DNA from: Trinickia dinghuensis
GTDB taxonomy: Bacteria; Pseudomonadota; Gammaproteobacteria; Burkholderiales; Burkholderiaceae
Reading direction: 5' to 3'
Assembly: GCF_003367175.1 (NCBI RefSeq)
Contig: NZ_QRGA01000003.1
Coordinates: forward strand, 62,681 to 126,680
Length of the DNA stretch: 64,000 bases
Shown: one piece after another, positions 17,217 to 27,075 of the stretch
How the letters are laid out: each line of letters starts with the position of its first letter
How positions within the stretch are numbered: position 1 is the stretch's first letter
Program-made: the position numbers and the translations under genes
The notes under the pieces: generated by a model
Told to the model about the DNA's origin: nothing
What the model saw: only the letters and a program-made list of their open reading frames with translations
Databases searched by the model: none

Positions 17217-20200
17217 TCAATGTCCTTCGTCGCCGTTCTTGTTCTCGCCACGGTCCGGCGCGTGCTGCGCCGAATGGTGAGCCTCGGCAAGACGCGCCGC
17301 CTCATCCACGTCCTCCGATTCGCCCGCGAACTTCGCGCGGATCACGACGAAGAACATCGGGATGAAGAAGATCGCGAGGAACGTCGCCGTCAACATGCCG
17401 CCGATCACGCCCGTGCCGATCGCATGCTGGCTCGCCGAGCCGGCACCGTTGCTGATCGCGAGCGGCAGCACGCCGAGAATGAACGCCATCGACGTCATCA
17501 AGATCGGACGCAGCCGCAGCCGCGCCGCTTCCATCGCCGCCTCGACCGGCCCCATGCCTTCGCTCTGCTGCAGTTCGCGCGCGAACTCGACGATCAGAAT
17601 CGCGTTCTTGGCCGAGAGGCCGACCGTCGTGAGCAGACCGACCTGGAAGAACACGTCGTTCTCGAGCCCGCGGATCGTGGCGGCCAGCAGCGCGCCGATC
17701 ACGCCGAGCGGCACCACCATGATGACCGAGAACGGAATCGACCAGCTTTCATACAGCGCGGCCAAGCACAGGAACACGACGAGAATCGACAGGCCGTAGA
17801 GAATCGGCGCTTGCGAGCCCGATTGAATTTCCTGATACGACAGCCCCGTCCACGAGTAGCCGATGCCGGCCGGCAGCTTCGCCGCGATCTTTTGCATCGC
17901 CTGCATCGCCTGGCCCGTACTCTTGCCCTGCGCGGCCGCCCCTTGGATTTCCATCGACGAAATGCCGTTGTAGCGCTCGAGCTTGGGCGAACCGAACGTC
18001 CAGTGGCCCGACGCGAACGACGAGAACGGCACCATCGTGCCCGACGTGTTGCGCACGTACCAGTTGTTCATCTCCTCCGGCGTCATGCGGAACGGCGCAT
18101 CGGCCATCACGTACACCTTCTTGATCCGGTTGTCCGTATCGAGGAAGTTGTTCACGTACTGCGATGCCCAAGCCACCGAGAACGTCTGGTCGATCGCCTC
18201 CGGCGAAACGCCGAGCGCTTGCGCCTTCTCGCGGTCGATGTCGACCTTGAACTGCGGCGTGTCGTTCAGCCCGTTCGGCCGCACGAGCGCGAGCGTCGGA
18301 TCCTTGGCCGCCATCCCGAGCAGCTGATTGCGCGCCTTCATCAGCGTATCGTGGCCGAGCCCCGCGTTATCGGTCAGCTCGAAATCGAAGCCCGATGCCG
18401 TGCCGAGTTCGGGAATCGACGGCGGATTGAACGGGATCACCATCGCGTCCTTGTAGCGCGAGTAGTGCATGAACATCCGCCGGATGATCGCCTGCACCTT
18501 CTGATCCGCGTGCTGCCGCAAGCCGTAGTCCTTCAGCCGCACGAACACGAGGCCCGAGTTCTGGCCGCGGCCCGCGAAGCTGAAGCCGTTCACCGTGAAG
18601 ACCGATTCGACGAGCGACTTCTCCTTCGTGAGCAGATAGTCGGAGATGTTCGAGAGCGTGCGCTCCGTCGTTTCCTGCGTCGATCCCGTCGGCGTCTGCA
18701 CGATGACGAACATCAGGCCTTGATCTTCGTCGGGCAGGAACGACTTCGGCAAGCGCACGAACAGCAGCCCGACCGCGACGATCACGGCCAGATAGATCAC
18801 CAGCCATCGGCCCGAACGGCGGATCACGTGATGCACGCCGCTGTGATACTTGTCGCGGCTGCGCTCGAACGTGCGATTGAACCAGCCGAAGAAACCGGTC
18901 GTGGCCTCGTGCTCGTCGCCCCGGATCGGCTTGAGAATCGTCGCGCACAGCGCCGGCGTCAGAATCAATGCGACGAGCACCGACAGCACCATCGCCGAAA
19001 CGATCGTGAGCGAGAACTGGCGATAGATCGCACCCACCGAGCCGCCCGAGAGCGCCACCGGCACGAACACGGCCGACAGCACGAGCGCCACGCCCACGAG
19101 CGCGCCCGTAATCTGCCCCATCGCCTTGCGCGTCGCGTCTCGTGGCGAGAGCCCCTCCTCGCGCATCACGCGCTCGACGTTTTCCACCACGACGATCGCA
19201 TCGTCCACGAGCAAACCGATCGCGAGCACGAGCCCGAACATCGACAGCACGTTGATCGAGAAGCCCACCACGTTCATGATCGCGAACGTACCGAGCAGCA
19301 CCACCGGCACGGCGATCGTCGGAATCAACGTCGCGCGCAGGTTCTGCAGGAACAGGTACATCACGAGGAAGACGAGCACGATCCCTTCGAGCAGCGTCTT
19401 GACCACTTCCTCGATCGACAGGCGCACGAACGGCGTCGTGTCGTACGGGTACTTCACGACGAGGCCGTGCGGGAAGTACTTCTGCAGATCGGCGATCTTC
19501 GCGCGCACTTCCTTGGCCGTTTGCAGCGCGTTCGCGCCCGTGGCCAGCTGAATACCCATACCGGCCGTGGGCTGACCGTTGTACTTCGTATCGAAGTTAT
19601 AGGTTTCGCCGCCGAGCTCGACGCGCGCGACGTCCTTGATCCGCACCTGCGAGCCGTCGGGATTCACCTTCAGCAGGATGTTCTCGAAATCCTTCGGCGT
19701 GCGCAGCAGCGTCTGCTCGGTGATCGTCGCCTGCAGCATCTGCCCCGGCACGGCGGGCGTGCCGCCGAGCTGGCCGCCCGCAATCTGCACGTTTTGCTGC
19801 TGCAACGCGGTAACGATGTCGCCCGGCGTCAAACTGAAGCTCGTCAGCTTGTTCGGGTCGAGCCAGATCCGCATCGCGTACTGCGTGCCGAACAGCGTGA
19901 CGGTGCCGACGCCGTCGAGACGGCTGATCGGATCTTCGATGTGCGAAGCGACGTAGTTGGAGAGGTCGTACCGGCTCATGCTGCCGTCTTCGGAGACGAA
20001 TGCGAGCACGAGCAAGAAGCTGCTGCTCGATTTCGTCACCTTCGTGCCGAGCTGCTGCACGACCGTCGGCAACAGCGGCGTCGCGAGCGACAGCTTGTTT
20101 TGCACCTGCACCTGAGCGATGTCGGGGTTCGTGCCGGCATCGAACGTCAGCGTGATGGTGGCCGTGCCCGAGTCGTCGCTCGTGGAAGACAAGTACAGCA

Positions 20201-20423
20201 GGTGGTCGAGGCCGCTCATCTGCTGCTCGATGACCTGCGTGACCGTGTTTTCGACCGTCTTCGCCGACGCACCCGGATAGCTCGCCGAGATCTGGATCGA
20301 CGGCGGCGCGATCGTCGGATATTGCGCGATCGGTAGATTGAAGATCGACGCGACCCCCGCGAGCATCAGGATGATCGCAATCACCCACGCGAAGATCGGC
20401 CGATCGATAAAGAACTTTGCCAT
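17217..20423 (-). CDS. RND multidrug efflux transporter, AcrB/HAE1 type
   Basis: This 1068-residue inner-membrane transporter exports hydrophobic drugs using the proton gradient. It starts [20 protein letters not shown], the canonical HAE1 N-terminus. The proton-relay aspartates are in [17 protein letters not shown] and the relay lysine in [18 protein letters not shown]. The two repeated halves and large periplasmic loops are complete. GGAG lies 11 bases upstream of the ATG at 20423. It resembles AcrB, MexB and Burkholderia BpeB; I do not assign a specific name. Confidence 0.95.
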   Translation of the reverse strand: MAKFFIDRPIFAWVIAIILMLAGVASIFNLPIAQYPTIAPPSIQISASYPGASAKTVENTVTQVIEQQMSGLDHLLYLSSTSDDSGTATITLTFDAGTNPDIAQVQVQNKLSLATPLLPTVVQQLGTKVTKSSSSFLLVLAFVSEDGSMSRYDLSNYVASHIEDPISRLDGVGTVTLFGTQYAMRIWLDPNKLTSFSLTPGDIVTALQQQNVQIAGGQLGGTPAVPGQMLQATITEQTLLRTPKDFENILLKVNPDGSQVRIKDVARVELGGETYNFDTKYNGQPTAGMGIQLATGANALQTAKEVRAKIADLQKYFPHGLVVKYPYDTTPFVRLSIEEVVKTLLEGIVLVFLVMYLFLQNLRATLIPTIAVPVVLLGTFAIMNVVGFSINVLSMFGLVLAIGLLVDDAIVVVENVERVMREEGLSPRDATRKAMGQITGALVGVALVLSAVFVPVALSGGSVGAIYRQFSLTIVSAMVLSVLVALILTPALCATILKPIRGDEHEATTGFFGWFNRTFERSRDKYHSGVHHVIRRSGRWLVIYLAVIVAVGLLFVRLPKSFLPDEDQGLMFVIVQTPTGSTQETTERTLSNISDYLLTKEKSLVESVFTVNGFSFAGRGQNSGLVFVRLKDYGLRQHADQKVQAIIRRMFMHYSRYKDAMVIPFNPPSIPELGTASGFDFELTDNAGLGHDTLMKARNQLLGMAAKDPTLALVRPNGLNDTPQFKVDIDREKAQALGVSPEAIDQTFSVAWASQYVNNFLDTDNRIKKVYVMADAPFRMTPEEMNNWYVRNTSGTMVPFSSFASGHWTFGSPKLERYNGISSMEIQGAAAQGKSTGQAMQAMQKIAAKLPAGIGYSWTGLSYQEIQSGSQAPILYGLSILVVFLCLAALYESWSIPFSVIMVVPLGVIGALLAATIRGLENDVFFQVGLLTTVGLSAKNAILIVEFARELQQSEGMGPVEAAMEAARLRLRPILMTSMAFILGVLPLAISNGAGSASQHAIGTGVIGGMLTATFLAIFFIPMFFVVIRAKFAGESEDVDEAARLAEAHHSAQHAPDRGENKNGDEGH

Positions 20424-20442
20424 TGTTACGGGCTCTCCGTGA

Positions 20443-21645
20443 TCAGGCGGCGGGCGCGGACGCACCCGAGGCCGGCGCAGCACCGCTGGCTGGGGCCTCC
20501 GCTGTCGCCGGCAACTGCGCCGGGACCGGTTTCACTTGCATGCCTGGATGGACCTTCTCCGTGCCTTGGACGATCACGCGATCGCCGGGCGTCAGGCCGC
20601 CGTCGACGACCCAGTCCGGACCTTGCATGCCCGTGGTCGCGAGTTCGTGCGGCACGACTTTGTTGTCCGCTCCGACGACGAGCGCCACGGCGGCGCCCTT
20701 CTGATCGTGCGTCACGCCGATCTGCGGCACGAGCATCGCGTGCTCGTTCACGCCTTCGTCGATGCGCGCCCGCACGAACATGCCCGGCAGCAACACGCGG
20801 TTCGGGTTCGGGAACAGCGCGCGGATCGTGACCGAGCCCGTCGATTGATCGACGGTGACGTCCGAGAACTGGAGCTTGCCCGGCAGCGGGTAGGGCTGGC
20901 CGTCTTCGAGGATCAGCGTGACCTTCGCCGCATTGGGGCCGCCGACCTTCAAGCGCCCTTCCTGGATGTCGCGGCGCAGCTTCAGGCCGTCGAGGCTCGA
21001 TTGCGTCAGATCGACGTAGACGGGATCGAGCTGCTGGATCGTATCCATCAGCGTCGCTTGGCTCGCCTGCACGTAGGCGCCCGGCGTGACTTGCGAAACG
21101 CCGGTGCGGCCCGAGATCGGCGCGACGACGTCGGTGTAGCCGAGGTTGATCTGCGCCGTTTCGACGGCGGCCTTGCCGGAGGCAACGTCGGCCATGGCCT
21201 GGCCTTCCGCGGCCACCGCGTTGTCGTAGTCTTGCTTGCTGACGGCGTTCGCCGCGACGAGTACCTTGTAGCGATTGGCTTGTGCCGTCGTGCTGGCGAG
21301 ATTGGCCTGCGCCTTCGCGAGCGTCGCCTTCGCGCTGTTCAGCGCGGCCTGATACGGCGCCGGGTCGATCTTGTAGAGCCGCTGGCCCGCCTTCACTTCG
21401 GTGCCTTCGGTGAACTCGCGGCGCAGCACGATGCCGTCGACGCGCGCGCGCACTTGCGCCACGAGGAACGCGTTCGTGCGGCCGGGCAGTTCGGTGACCA
21501 CGGGTACCGCGCTCGGCTGCACGGTGATGACGCCCACTTCGGGCGTTTGCTGAGGCGGTGCGGACGGCTTCTGGCCGCATGCCGCAAGCGCCACGGCCGC
21601 GGTGGCGGCGCAGATTAGGCGAATTGGAACCGGTTGGACACGCAT
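20443..21645 (-). CDS. RND efflux periplasmic adaptor (AcrA type)
   Basis: This 400-residue membrane-fusion lipoprotein joins the RND transporter to the outer-membrane channel. It has a signal peptide and lipobox (VALAAC), a lipoyl/barrel-sandwich domain ([20 protein letters not shown]), a helical hairpin, and a beta-barrel domain. The alanine/proline-rich tail is typical of burkholderial adaptors. GAGG lies 8 bases before the ATG at 21645. It is the first gene of the operon and diverges from the TetR gene. Confidence 0.93.
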   Translation of the reverse strand: MRVQPVPIRLICAATAAVALAACGQKPSAPPQQTPEVGVITVQPSAVPVVTELPGRTNAFLVAQVRARVDGIVLRREFTEGTEVKAGQRLYKIDPAPYQAALNSAKATLAKAQANLASTTAQANRYKVLVAANAVSKQDYDNAVAAEGQAMADVASGKAAVETAQINLGYTDVVAPISGRTGVSQVTPGAYVQASQATLMDTIQQLDPVYVDLTQSSLDGLKLRRDIQEGRLKVGGPNAAKVTLILEDGQPYPLPGKLQFSDVTVDQSTGSVTIRALFPNPNRVLLPGMFVRARIDEGVNEHAMLVPQIGVTHDQKGAAVALVVGADNKVVPHELATTGMQGPDWVVDGGLTPGDRVIVQGTEKVHPGMQVKPVPAQLPATAEAPASGAAPASGASAPAA

Positions 21646-21925
21646 GGAGCGACCTCTGGTCTATAGCTGGGAACGAAATAATCCTGTCGCGCCTCTTCCC
21701 CCGCGAGACGCGCGGCGCGACGGTCGTCGCAAAACGCTTGGGTAAGTCGATGGGCGCCGGCTCGAACGCCATACCTTGCGTAGGGCGCTGCGCGAGGCGC
21801 GCGGGAAGCACGCGAAGTACGGCAAGGTGCGGCAGACTCGCGCGCAAACGACTGACGATAATACCCGCGATTTCGCTTACTGCTCACTTACCCGCGCTTC
21901 GAGACGCTTCAAACGCTGGCGCGTA

Positions 21926-21955
21926 TTTTATATACATTCTCGACTGTATGTAAAA
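21926..21955. promoter_or_regulatory. AcrR/TetR-type operator
   Basis: TTTTATATACA (21926-21936) and TGTATGTAAAA (21945-21955) form an inverted repeat matching at 10 of 11 positions around an 8-base spacer. The core TACA/TGTA pattern resembles the E. coli AcrR operator. It sits in the 442-base gap between the adaptor gene and the divergent TetR gene, 132 bases before the latter, where one repressor could control both directions. The rest of this gap carries no supported gene. Confidence 0.75.
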
Positions 21956-22087
21956 TGGCTATCATTACGCGATGTTCCGAAGCCACGGCTGCGCGTGTCA
22001 GCTTGTCATTTCGCGAAAAGTCGTAGCAATCGAACCGACGGCGGCCGGGTATGTCCGCGAAGGCGCCTTCCCAACGGGCAGCGATAA

Positions 22088-22747
22088 ATGGTAAGACGAA
22101 CGAAGGAAGAGGCCCTGCAGACTCGCAACCGCATTTTAGATGCGGCTGAGCAGGTGTTTTATGACAAAGGCGTGTCGCGCACGTCGCTCGCCGACATCGC
22201 CGCGCAAGCGGGCGTGACGCGCGGCGCGATCTATTGGCACTTCGAGAACAAGGGCGATCTGTTCACCGCCATGTTCGATCGGGTGCTGCTGCCGCTGGAC
22301 GAACTCAAAGCTCCGCCGGCCGATGGGGGCGAGGACGATCCGATCGCGCGCCTCGCCACCGTGCTCAAGTGGTGCCTGCAGGCGGCCTCGACCGACCCGC
22401 GGCGGCGGCGCGTGTTCGACATCCTGTTTCTGAAGTGCGAATTCGTCGAGGAGATGGGCCCCGTGATGGAGCGCCATCAGACGAGCATGCGCGAGGGGGT
22501 CGGCAAGATCGAGGCGGATTTGATGCTGGCCATCGAGAAGGGGCAGTTGCCGGCCGATCTCGATACGCGCCGCAGCGCGCTGTACATCCACGCGTTCATC
22601 GGCGGATTTCTGCGCGATACGCTGCTGTTGCCGGCATCCGACGATTTCGCCTCTCACATCGACGGGTTCATCGATGCGTGTCTCGATGCGCTGCGCACGA
22701 GCCATGCGCTGCGAAAGACGCCGGCCAAAGCCGGCCGCCGGCACTAA
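22088..22747 (+). CDS. TetR/AcrR-family repressor of the efflux operon
   Basis: This 219-residue regulator starts MVRRTKEEALQTRNRILDAA and has the helix-turn-helix SLADIAAQAGVTRGAIYWHF at about residues 33-52, closely matching AcrR/MexR-type TetR repressors. The C-terminal ligand-binding domain (AcrR C-terminal type) contains ALYIHAFIGGFLRDTLLL. It is divergent from the RND adaptor gene and shares the gap containing the palindromic operator, so it very likely represses the pump and itself. In B. pseudomallei the equivalent arrangement is bpeR-bpeAB-oprB. Confidence 0.92.
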   Translation: MVRRTKEEALQTRNRILDAAEQVFYDKGVSRTSLADIAAQAGVTRGAIYWHFENKGDLFTAMFDRVLLPLDELKAPPADGGEDDPIARLATVLKWCLQAASTDPRRRRVFDILFLKCEFVEEMGPVMERHQTSMREGVGKIEADLMLAIEKGQLPADLDTRRSALYIHAFIGGFLRDTLLLPASDDFASHIDGFIDACLDALRTSHALRKTPAKAGRRH

Positions 22748-22779
22748 CGGGTACGGCCGACACGAGTACGCAAGTTCGA

Positions 22780-22815
22780 CGCGTTCGGTGCAGGCTTCGA
22801 TGCGCGCCGAACGCG
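22780..22815. terminator. Possible hairpin between convergent genes
   Basis: CGCGTTCGG (22780-22788) and CCGAACGCG (22807-22815) can form a 9-bp stem between the convergent TetR and outer-membrane protein genes. No T-run follows, so termination efficiency is uncertain. Confidence 0.35.
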
Positions 22816-22837
22816 CTATACGCGCTATACGCGCTAC
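22811..22837. repeat. Three 9-bp tandem repeats
   Basis: The unit ACGCGCTAT occurs three times in tandem (22811-22819, 22820-22828, 22829-22837; the last ends C). The array lies in the convergent gap and overlaps the right arm of the hairpin. It is a possible site of slippage variation; no function is evident. Confidence 0.6.
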
Positions 22838-22842
22838 ACACA

Positions 22843-23853
22843 CTAGAAATTTCGGGCCAAGCCGGCCATGAACAGATCTTGATCTTTGTTGTTGCCGGTC
22901 GCCACGCGATTGAAGCGCAGGCTCGCGGCCCAATCGTTCGTCACCTGGTAGCTGACCTGCGCGCTGAGCAAGGCGTTGAGCCGCATCTTGTTCGATACCT
23001 CGTCGCGGTCATACGAGAGATAGGGCCCCACGCCTGCCGACAAGGTCCATTTGGTTTGGATCGGCGCGACATACCAGAATTGCGCGGCCACCCCTCTTCT
23101 GCCGGCGACCCCGTTGTTGCCTTCATAGAGGAAGCTGCCCGAATACGCCCAAGCATTGCCGAGGGGCCGTTTGACTTCGACCATGTAGCCCTTCTCGATC
23201 GGCACCTGGGGATGGTTCGTCTGCGACGTCCCGGCCCACACGCTCACCTGCGTCTTGCCGTCGGAAAACGCCGGGCTGGCGTTGCCGGAAAAATCCGAGC
23301 CGATGCCGAACAGCACCATGTCGGAGTTGAATCCGTCGATCATCTGGACATGGTTGTACTGCAGCTTCAGGAAGAAGCCGTTGGGGACCAGGTAATACCG
23401 CACCGCCGCCGAGGCACGCACACCCCAGCGCTTTTCGTTGCGCGGCGCGTTGTCGACGTGCGTCGTGTCCATGCTGAAATACGGCCCCGCCGAAAGTTCG
23501 AGGACCACGCGGTCGTCGACCGGCCAGCGAAACGAGCCCAAAGCGGCAAAGCCGTCGCGGTGATGATCCAAGGGGTGCCCCTCGTTCAGATAAGCGACGT
23601 AGGCGGAAAGGTAGTCGGTCAGGACGTCGCCGAAGCCGACTTCATAGGCGCGCCACCGCATGTCTCCCCCCTGGGTCGCGCTGCCGTCGCCGAACACCGC
23701 ATAAGCATCGATCTTTCGCCCCGGCGGCGCGGACGCGGCGGCGGGGTTCGGTGCGCTGTCGTCGGCGTGCGCCCAGCCCGCGCACGAAAGCGCCGCGACG
23801 GCGCTTGCAAAGACGACACACGAACGAATGCGATGGCCCTGGCTCATGTTCAT
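22843..23853 (-). CDS. Outer-membrane beta-barrel protein of unknown function
   Basis: This 336-residue protein has a signal peptide ending AGWAHA and a mature part made of alternating amphipathic strands with aromatic girdles (for example YLSAYVAYLNEG, RASAAVRYYLVPNGFFLKLQYNHVQ). It ends ARNF, the terminal aromatic residue expected for BAM-inserted barrels. AGGAGG lies eight bases before the ATG. The motif layout loosely recalls lipid A deacylase/nutrient porin-like small barrels, but I do not recognise the family. It stands alone, convergent with the TetR gene. Confidence 0.65.
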   Translation of the reverse strand: MNMSQGHRIRSCVVFASAVAALSCAGWAHADDSAPNPAAASAPPGRKIDAYAVFGDGSATQGGDMRWRAYEVGFGDVLTDYLSAYVAYLNEGHPLDHHRDGFAALGSFRWPVDDRVVLELSAGPYFSMDTTHVDNAPRNEKRWGVRASAAVRYYLVPNGFFLKLQYNHVQMIDGFNSDMVLFGIGSDFSGNASPAFSDGKTQVSVWAGTSQTNHPQVPIEKGYMVEVKRPLGNAWAYSGSFLYEGNNGVAGRRGVAAQFWYVAPIQTKWTLSAGVGPYLSYDRDEVSNKMRLNALLSAQVSYQVTNDWAASLRFNRVATGNNKDQDLFMAGLARNF

Positions 23854-23957
23854 GTCGATGCCCTCCTTACGTCCCTAAGTCGGTAGCTGCGATTATACGA
23901 AGCGAAACCCACATGACGGGACGAAGGATGATCGGGAGGGTCCTCTCAGGCCGCAGG

Positions 23958-24590
23958 TCACGCAGCGACGCGCGCCCTAGCCTTCTTGTTCGACGCTCCG
24001 ATCGATCCGCGCTCGATCGCGTGGCCTGCTTCGACGGCGGCAATCCAAGCGTCCGTGCCGATCACCGCCGCGAACCGCGAGTGCATGACGACGGTGAACG
24101 CGCGATGGATCTCCTCGGCACTGGCATAGCCTGCGTCGTTCTCGTAGGGCAGCGCGCCCGTCGCATCGCTCAGATGCTCCACCGTCATCCCGGCATGCGA
24201 CGCATGCAAGACCGTCGACACATTGCAGTTGTGCGTCATGTAGCCGACCACCGACAGCGTATCGATCTCATGTTCGGCGAGCCAATCAGCCAGATCCGTG
24301 CCCGCGAACGAGCTCGGCAACGTCTTTTCGATCAGGTGATCGTAGGCGCGGCTCGCCACGACCGGATGAAGCGCGGCGCCATGCGAGCCGCGTGCGAACA
24401 TCGACGCATCGGGCGACTCGATGTGCTGAACGACGATCACGGGTACCGAATGCGCGTGCGCGGCATCGATTGCGCGCGCGATGTTGGCCAGCGAATCCTG
24501 CACAGGCGGATATTCGATCGGCAGCTCGCCGGTGACGTATTCGTTTTGGACGTCGATGACGAGCAGGGCGCGGCGCGGGGACGTGGACAT
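23958..24590 (-). CDS. Isochorismatase-family cysteine hydrolase
   Basis: This 210-residue enzyme belongs to the isochorismatase-like cysteine hydrolases, which cleave amides or related bonds. The catalytic set is visible: D13 (LLVIDVQNEY), K89 (LIEKTLPSSF) and C122 (YMTHNCNVST). The substrate cannot be deduced; nicotinamidase, biuret and N-carbamoyl hydrolases are all in the family. AAAGGAG lies upstream of the ATG at 24590. A divergently transcribed GlxA-type regulator starts 195 bases away and may control it. Confidence 0.88.
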   Translation of the reverse strand: MSTSPRRALLVIDVQNEYVTGELPIEYPPVQDSLANIARAIDAAHAHSVPVIVVQHIESPDASMFARGSHGAALHPVVASRAYDHLIEKTLPSSFAGTDLADWLAEHEIDTLSVVGYMTHNCNVSTVLHASHAGMTVEHLSDATGALPYENDAGYASAEEIHRAFTVVMHSRFAAVIGTDAWIAAVEAGHAIERGSIGASNKKARARVAA

Positions 24591-24601
24591 GGCATTTCTC
24601 C

Positions 24602-24623
24602 TTTCGATTTCGATTTCGATTTC
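24602..24623. repeat. TTTCGA hexamer repeats upstream of the hydrolase
   Basis: Three and two-thirds copies of TTTCGA lie directly before the Shine-Dalgarno sequence of the hydrolase gene. Length changes here would alter the 5' leader. No function is established. Confidence 0.5.
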
Positions 24624-24785
24624 TAGGACGGGTTGGGGTCGCCGCCGGGCGTTTCGCGTCTTTACGCTGTTTCTACGCTACTGTCCGGCGACGGCATGGA
24701 TGGCATTGTTCCCGGACCCGCTCCGCGCCGACAGCGGCCCAAGTGCCATTCATCGATATAATCGGGCCATTCGCCCAAGGCTGCC

Positions 24786-25769
24786 ATGACGCTCCTCTCA
24801 TCCTCGCCCGCCGTCGCGCCCGCCGTGATTGCCGTCGTCGCGTTCGACGGCATCATTCCGTTTCACCTGTCCGTGCCGTGCGTCGTGTTCGGCGAGGACT
24901 ACAGTTCGGGCGGCGTCCCGCGCTTCGACATGCGCGTGTGCGCCGCCGAGCCGGGCATGCTGCGCACGACCGCGGGCTTCGCGATTGCCGCGCCGCATGG
25001 CTTGGAGGCGATCGCCGCCGCCGATATCGTGATCGTGCCGAGTTGGCGCGACGCGCTCGAGCCGCCGAACGAAGCGCTGGTCGACGCACTGCGCGCGGCG
25101 CATGAGCGCGGGGCTCAGATGGTGGGATTGTGTTTGGGTGCGTTCCTCTTGGCCGCGGCCGGGATACTCGACGGCCGCCCAGCCACGACGCATTGGGTAT
25201 GGGCCGACGCGTTCGCGCGCCGATACCCCGCCGTGCACCTGGACGCGGCGGTGCTTTATGTCGACGACGGGGACGTGCTGACCTCCGCCGGCACCGCCGC
25301 CAGCCTCGATTGCTGCTTGCACCTGCTGCGCAGACGTTGCGGCGCGCGTGCGGCCAATTACGTGGCGCGGCGTCTCGTCGTGCCGCCGCATCGCCAAGGC
25401 AGTCAAGCGCAGTTCATCGAACAGCCCATCGGGATCCGCGCGCGCGACGAGCGGCTATCCGCCCTGCTCGATTGGGTCCAGCAGCATTTGCGCGAGCCGC
25501 ATTCGCTCGATTCGCTGGCCGAGCGCGTGCTGATGAGCCGGCGCACGTTCACGCGGCGCTTCAAGCAAGCGACGGGGACGACTGTAGGGGCATGGCTGCT
25601 CGGTGCACGTCTGTCGCGCGCGCAGCAATTGCTGGAGATGACCGACGATAGCGTCGACGCGATCGCCGACACGGCAGGCTTCGGTTCTGCCGTCTCGCTG
25701 CGCCAGCATTTCGCCGACGCGTTCAAAACGACGCCGTCGAGCTACCGGCGCGAGTTCAGGGGCGTGTGA
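24786..25769 (+). CDS. GlxA/FtrA-family AraC-type regulator
   Basis: This 327-residue regulator has an N-terminal DJ-1/PfpI-like domain with the elbow motif GLCLGAFLLAAAG (about residues 117-129) and a C-terminal AraC DNA-binding domain with two helix-turn-helix units (LAERVLMSRRTFTRRFKQ and IADTAGFGSAVSLRQHF). Such proteins sense small amide or amine metabolites. The divergent cysteine hydrolase gene is the likely target. The start at 24786 fits the family length. Confidence 0.9.
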   Translation: MTLLSSSPAVAPAVIAVVAFDGIIPFHLSVPCVVFGEDYSSGGVPRFDMRVCAAEPGMLRTTAGFAIAAPHGLEAIAAADIVIVPSWRDALEPPNEALVDALRAAHERGAQMVGLCLGAFLLAAAGILDGRPATTHWVWADAFARRYPAVHLDAAVLYVDDGDVLTSAGTAASLDCCLHLLRRRCGARAANYVARRLVVPPHRQGSQAQFIEQPIGIRARDERLSALLDWVQQHLREPHSLDSLAERVLMSRRTFTRRFKQATGTTVGAWLLGARLSRAQQLLEMTDDSVDAIADTAGFGSAVSLRQHFADAFKTTPSSYRREFRGV

Positions 25770-25782
25770 GGACGCCGCTCGC

Positions 25783-26562
25783 TCAGCCGAGCCAATGCGA
25801 CGCGTACAGCAACACGGCAACCAGCACGACGATAGCCGTCCAGGCCCACGCCGGCATCGCCTGCGGCGGCGAAGAACGATGCAGGCCATGTGCGCCGCGC
25901 GGCGAAACGAGCGTCCCCGCCGCGCGGCCGGCGAGCGCCGCGGCCGCGTTGTGCTCCCATGTCTTGCGGCCGAGCCCCGCCATATTGATCGGCCTCAGAA
26001 ACACATGCTGACGGCGCGGGGCGCCCGTGGCGCGGTTGGCCCGCTTGCCGTGCTTGGCTTCCACCACGGCGCAGAATTCGGCGAAAAAATCGTCGGCCAA
26101 ATCGTGCAGTGCATTTTCGATTTGGCGCGGCGGCAATTCGGCAAGCGGCCCCGTCAGGGTGGCCCAGACCGAATAGTCGATGCGTGTCGCACTCGCCTCG
26201 CCGTTTTCGCCGATGGGACCGTCGCCGCCCAACACGACGTCGATCTGGCCGCGCAGCGAACCGACGCCCATCGCGCAGGCCTTGAAGGTCACGGTGCGAT
26301 GCAGCGATTCGGCGCTCGGGGCGCTCGGATTCGGCTCACCGGCCGCACGCCCCGCATCGGCGCTCGCCAAGTGCGCGCGCACTTCGTAGCGCGCGCGCAG
26401 CGGCCCGAGCGGAACAGTTAGCGTCAGCGCGTACTCGCCGTTCGGCGTGCGGGTGAACGCCTCGCAGTTTTCGACACTCGCGCGCAGCAGGGCGATGTCC
26501 TGCAACGCATCGCAGACTGCGGATGGAGCGAGTGGAATACGCAGCGCGTCGGTCAATTCCAT
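25783..26562 (-). CDS. CoxG-like SRPBCC protein with C-terminal membrane helix
   Basis: This 259-residue protein has an SRPBCC/CoxG domain over residues 1-165 (starting MELTDALRIPLAPSAVCDAL) and a C-terminal membrane helix (AWAWTAIVVLVAVLLYASHW). CoxG proteins anchor or help mature carbon monoxide dehydrogenase-type molybdenum enzymes at the membrane, but no cox structural genes are in the window. The linker between is variable and rich in His/Arg/Ala. It is convergent with the GlxA-type regulator and 24 bases downstream of the DUF427 gene, possibly in one unit. Confidence 0.78.
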   Translation of the reverse strand: MELTDALRIPLAPSAVCDALQDIALLRASVENCEAFTRTPNGEYALTLTVPLGPLRARYEVRAHLASADAGRAAGEPNPSAPSAESLHRTVTFKACAMGVGSLRGQIDVVLGGDGPIGENGEASATRIDYSVWATLTGPLAELPPRQIENALHDLADDFFAEFCAVVEAKHGKRANRATGAPRRQHVFLRPINMAGLGRKTWEHNAAAALAGRAAGTLVSPRGAHGLHRSSPPQAMPAWAWTAIVVLVAVLLYASHWLG

Positions 26563-26586
26563 GGCGGTGTCCTCGATCTGCCTCGC

Positions 26587-26952
26587 CTACGAGGTCTGAT
26601 CGATGCGGTCTACCCGCGACGAGTAGAACGCGATGCAACCCTTGATCGCCTCAGCCCCCGGCAACGGAGATTCGTAGCTCCACGCGGCATCGACCACGGG
26701 ACCGTCCTCTTCGGTGAGCAGATGAAAATACGCGGCGTCGCCTTTATAGGGGCAATGCGAAGCGCTGTCCGAACGGCGCAGACGCGTCATGTTCACGTCT
26801 TCTCGCGGAAAATAGAAGACGTCGGGCAGACCGGTTTCCTTCAACGTCACCCCCTTGCGCGTATCGGCGATCGTGATGCCGCCATGGATGACGCGCAGAC
26901 GGTGAAGGTTCGGCTCAATTTCGATACGGTGTGAGGTATCGGCATTCGTCAT
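26587..26952 (-). CDS. DUF427 domain protein
   Basis: This 121-residue protein belongs to the DUF427 family of small beta-rich proteins with no settled function. Conserved segments include VIHGGITIADTRKGVTLKET, VFYFPREDV and CPYKGDAAYFHL. I chose ATG at 26952 with GAGAGGA just upstream; the frame extends farther upstream but into the neighbouring terminator region. The CoxG-like gene follows at 26562. Confidence 0.85.
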   Translation of the reverse strand: MTNADTSHRIEIEPNLHRLRVIHGGITIADTRKGVTLKETGLPDVFYFPREDVNMTRLRRSDSASHCPYKGDAAYFHLLTEEDGPVVDAAWSYESPLPGAEAIKGCIAFYSSRVDRIDQTS

Positions 26953-26999
26953 AGCAATTCCTCTCGCAAGGCGCATGCCGGGTGCCCGTGTGCACCGCA

Positions 27000-27031
27000 T
27001 AAAAAAAGCCACGAGCGGGCGCCCGTGGCTT
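27000..27031 (-). terminator. Rho-independent terminator of the small secreted-protein gene
   Basis: AAGCCACG (27006-27013) pairs with CGTGGCTT (27024-27031). Read on the minus strand the stem is followed by a run of seven T, so it terminates the gene ending at 27076. Confidence 0.85.
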
Positions 27032-27075
27032 CATTATCGACGAAAGTCAGGCCGTGTGTGCGGCCCGACCGTGCA

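Noticed and set aside
17160-20336. A 1058-codon open frame opposite the RND transporter gene
   Set aside because: It is antisense to a clearly conserved transporter; its product is Arg/His-rich with no domain. Such frames are expected in GC-rich DNA.
22811-22837. Possible CRISPR-like repeats
   Set aside because: The units are 9 bp and directly adjacent with no spacers.
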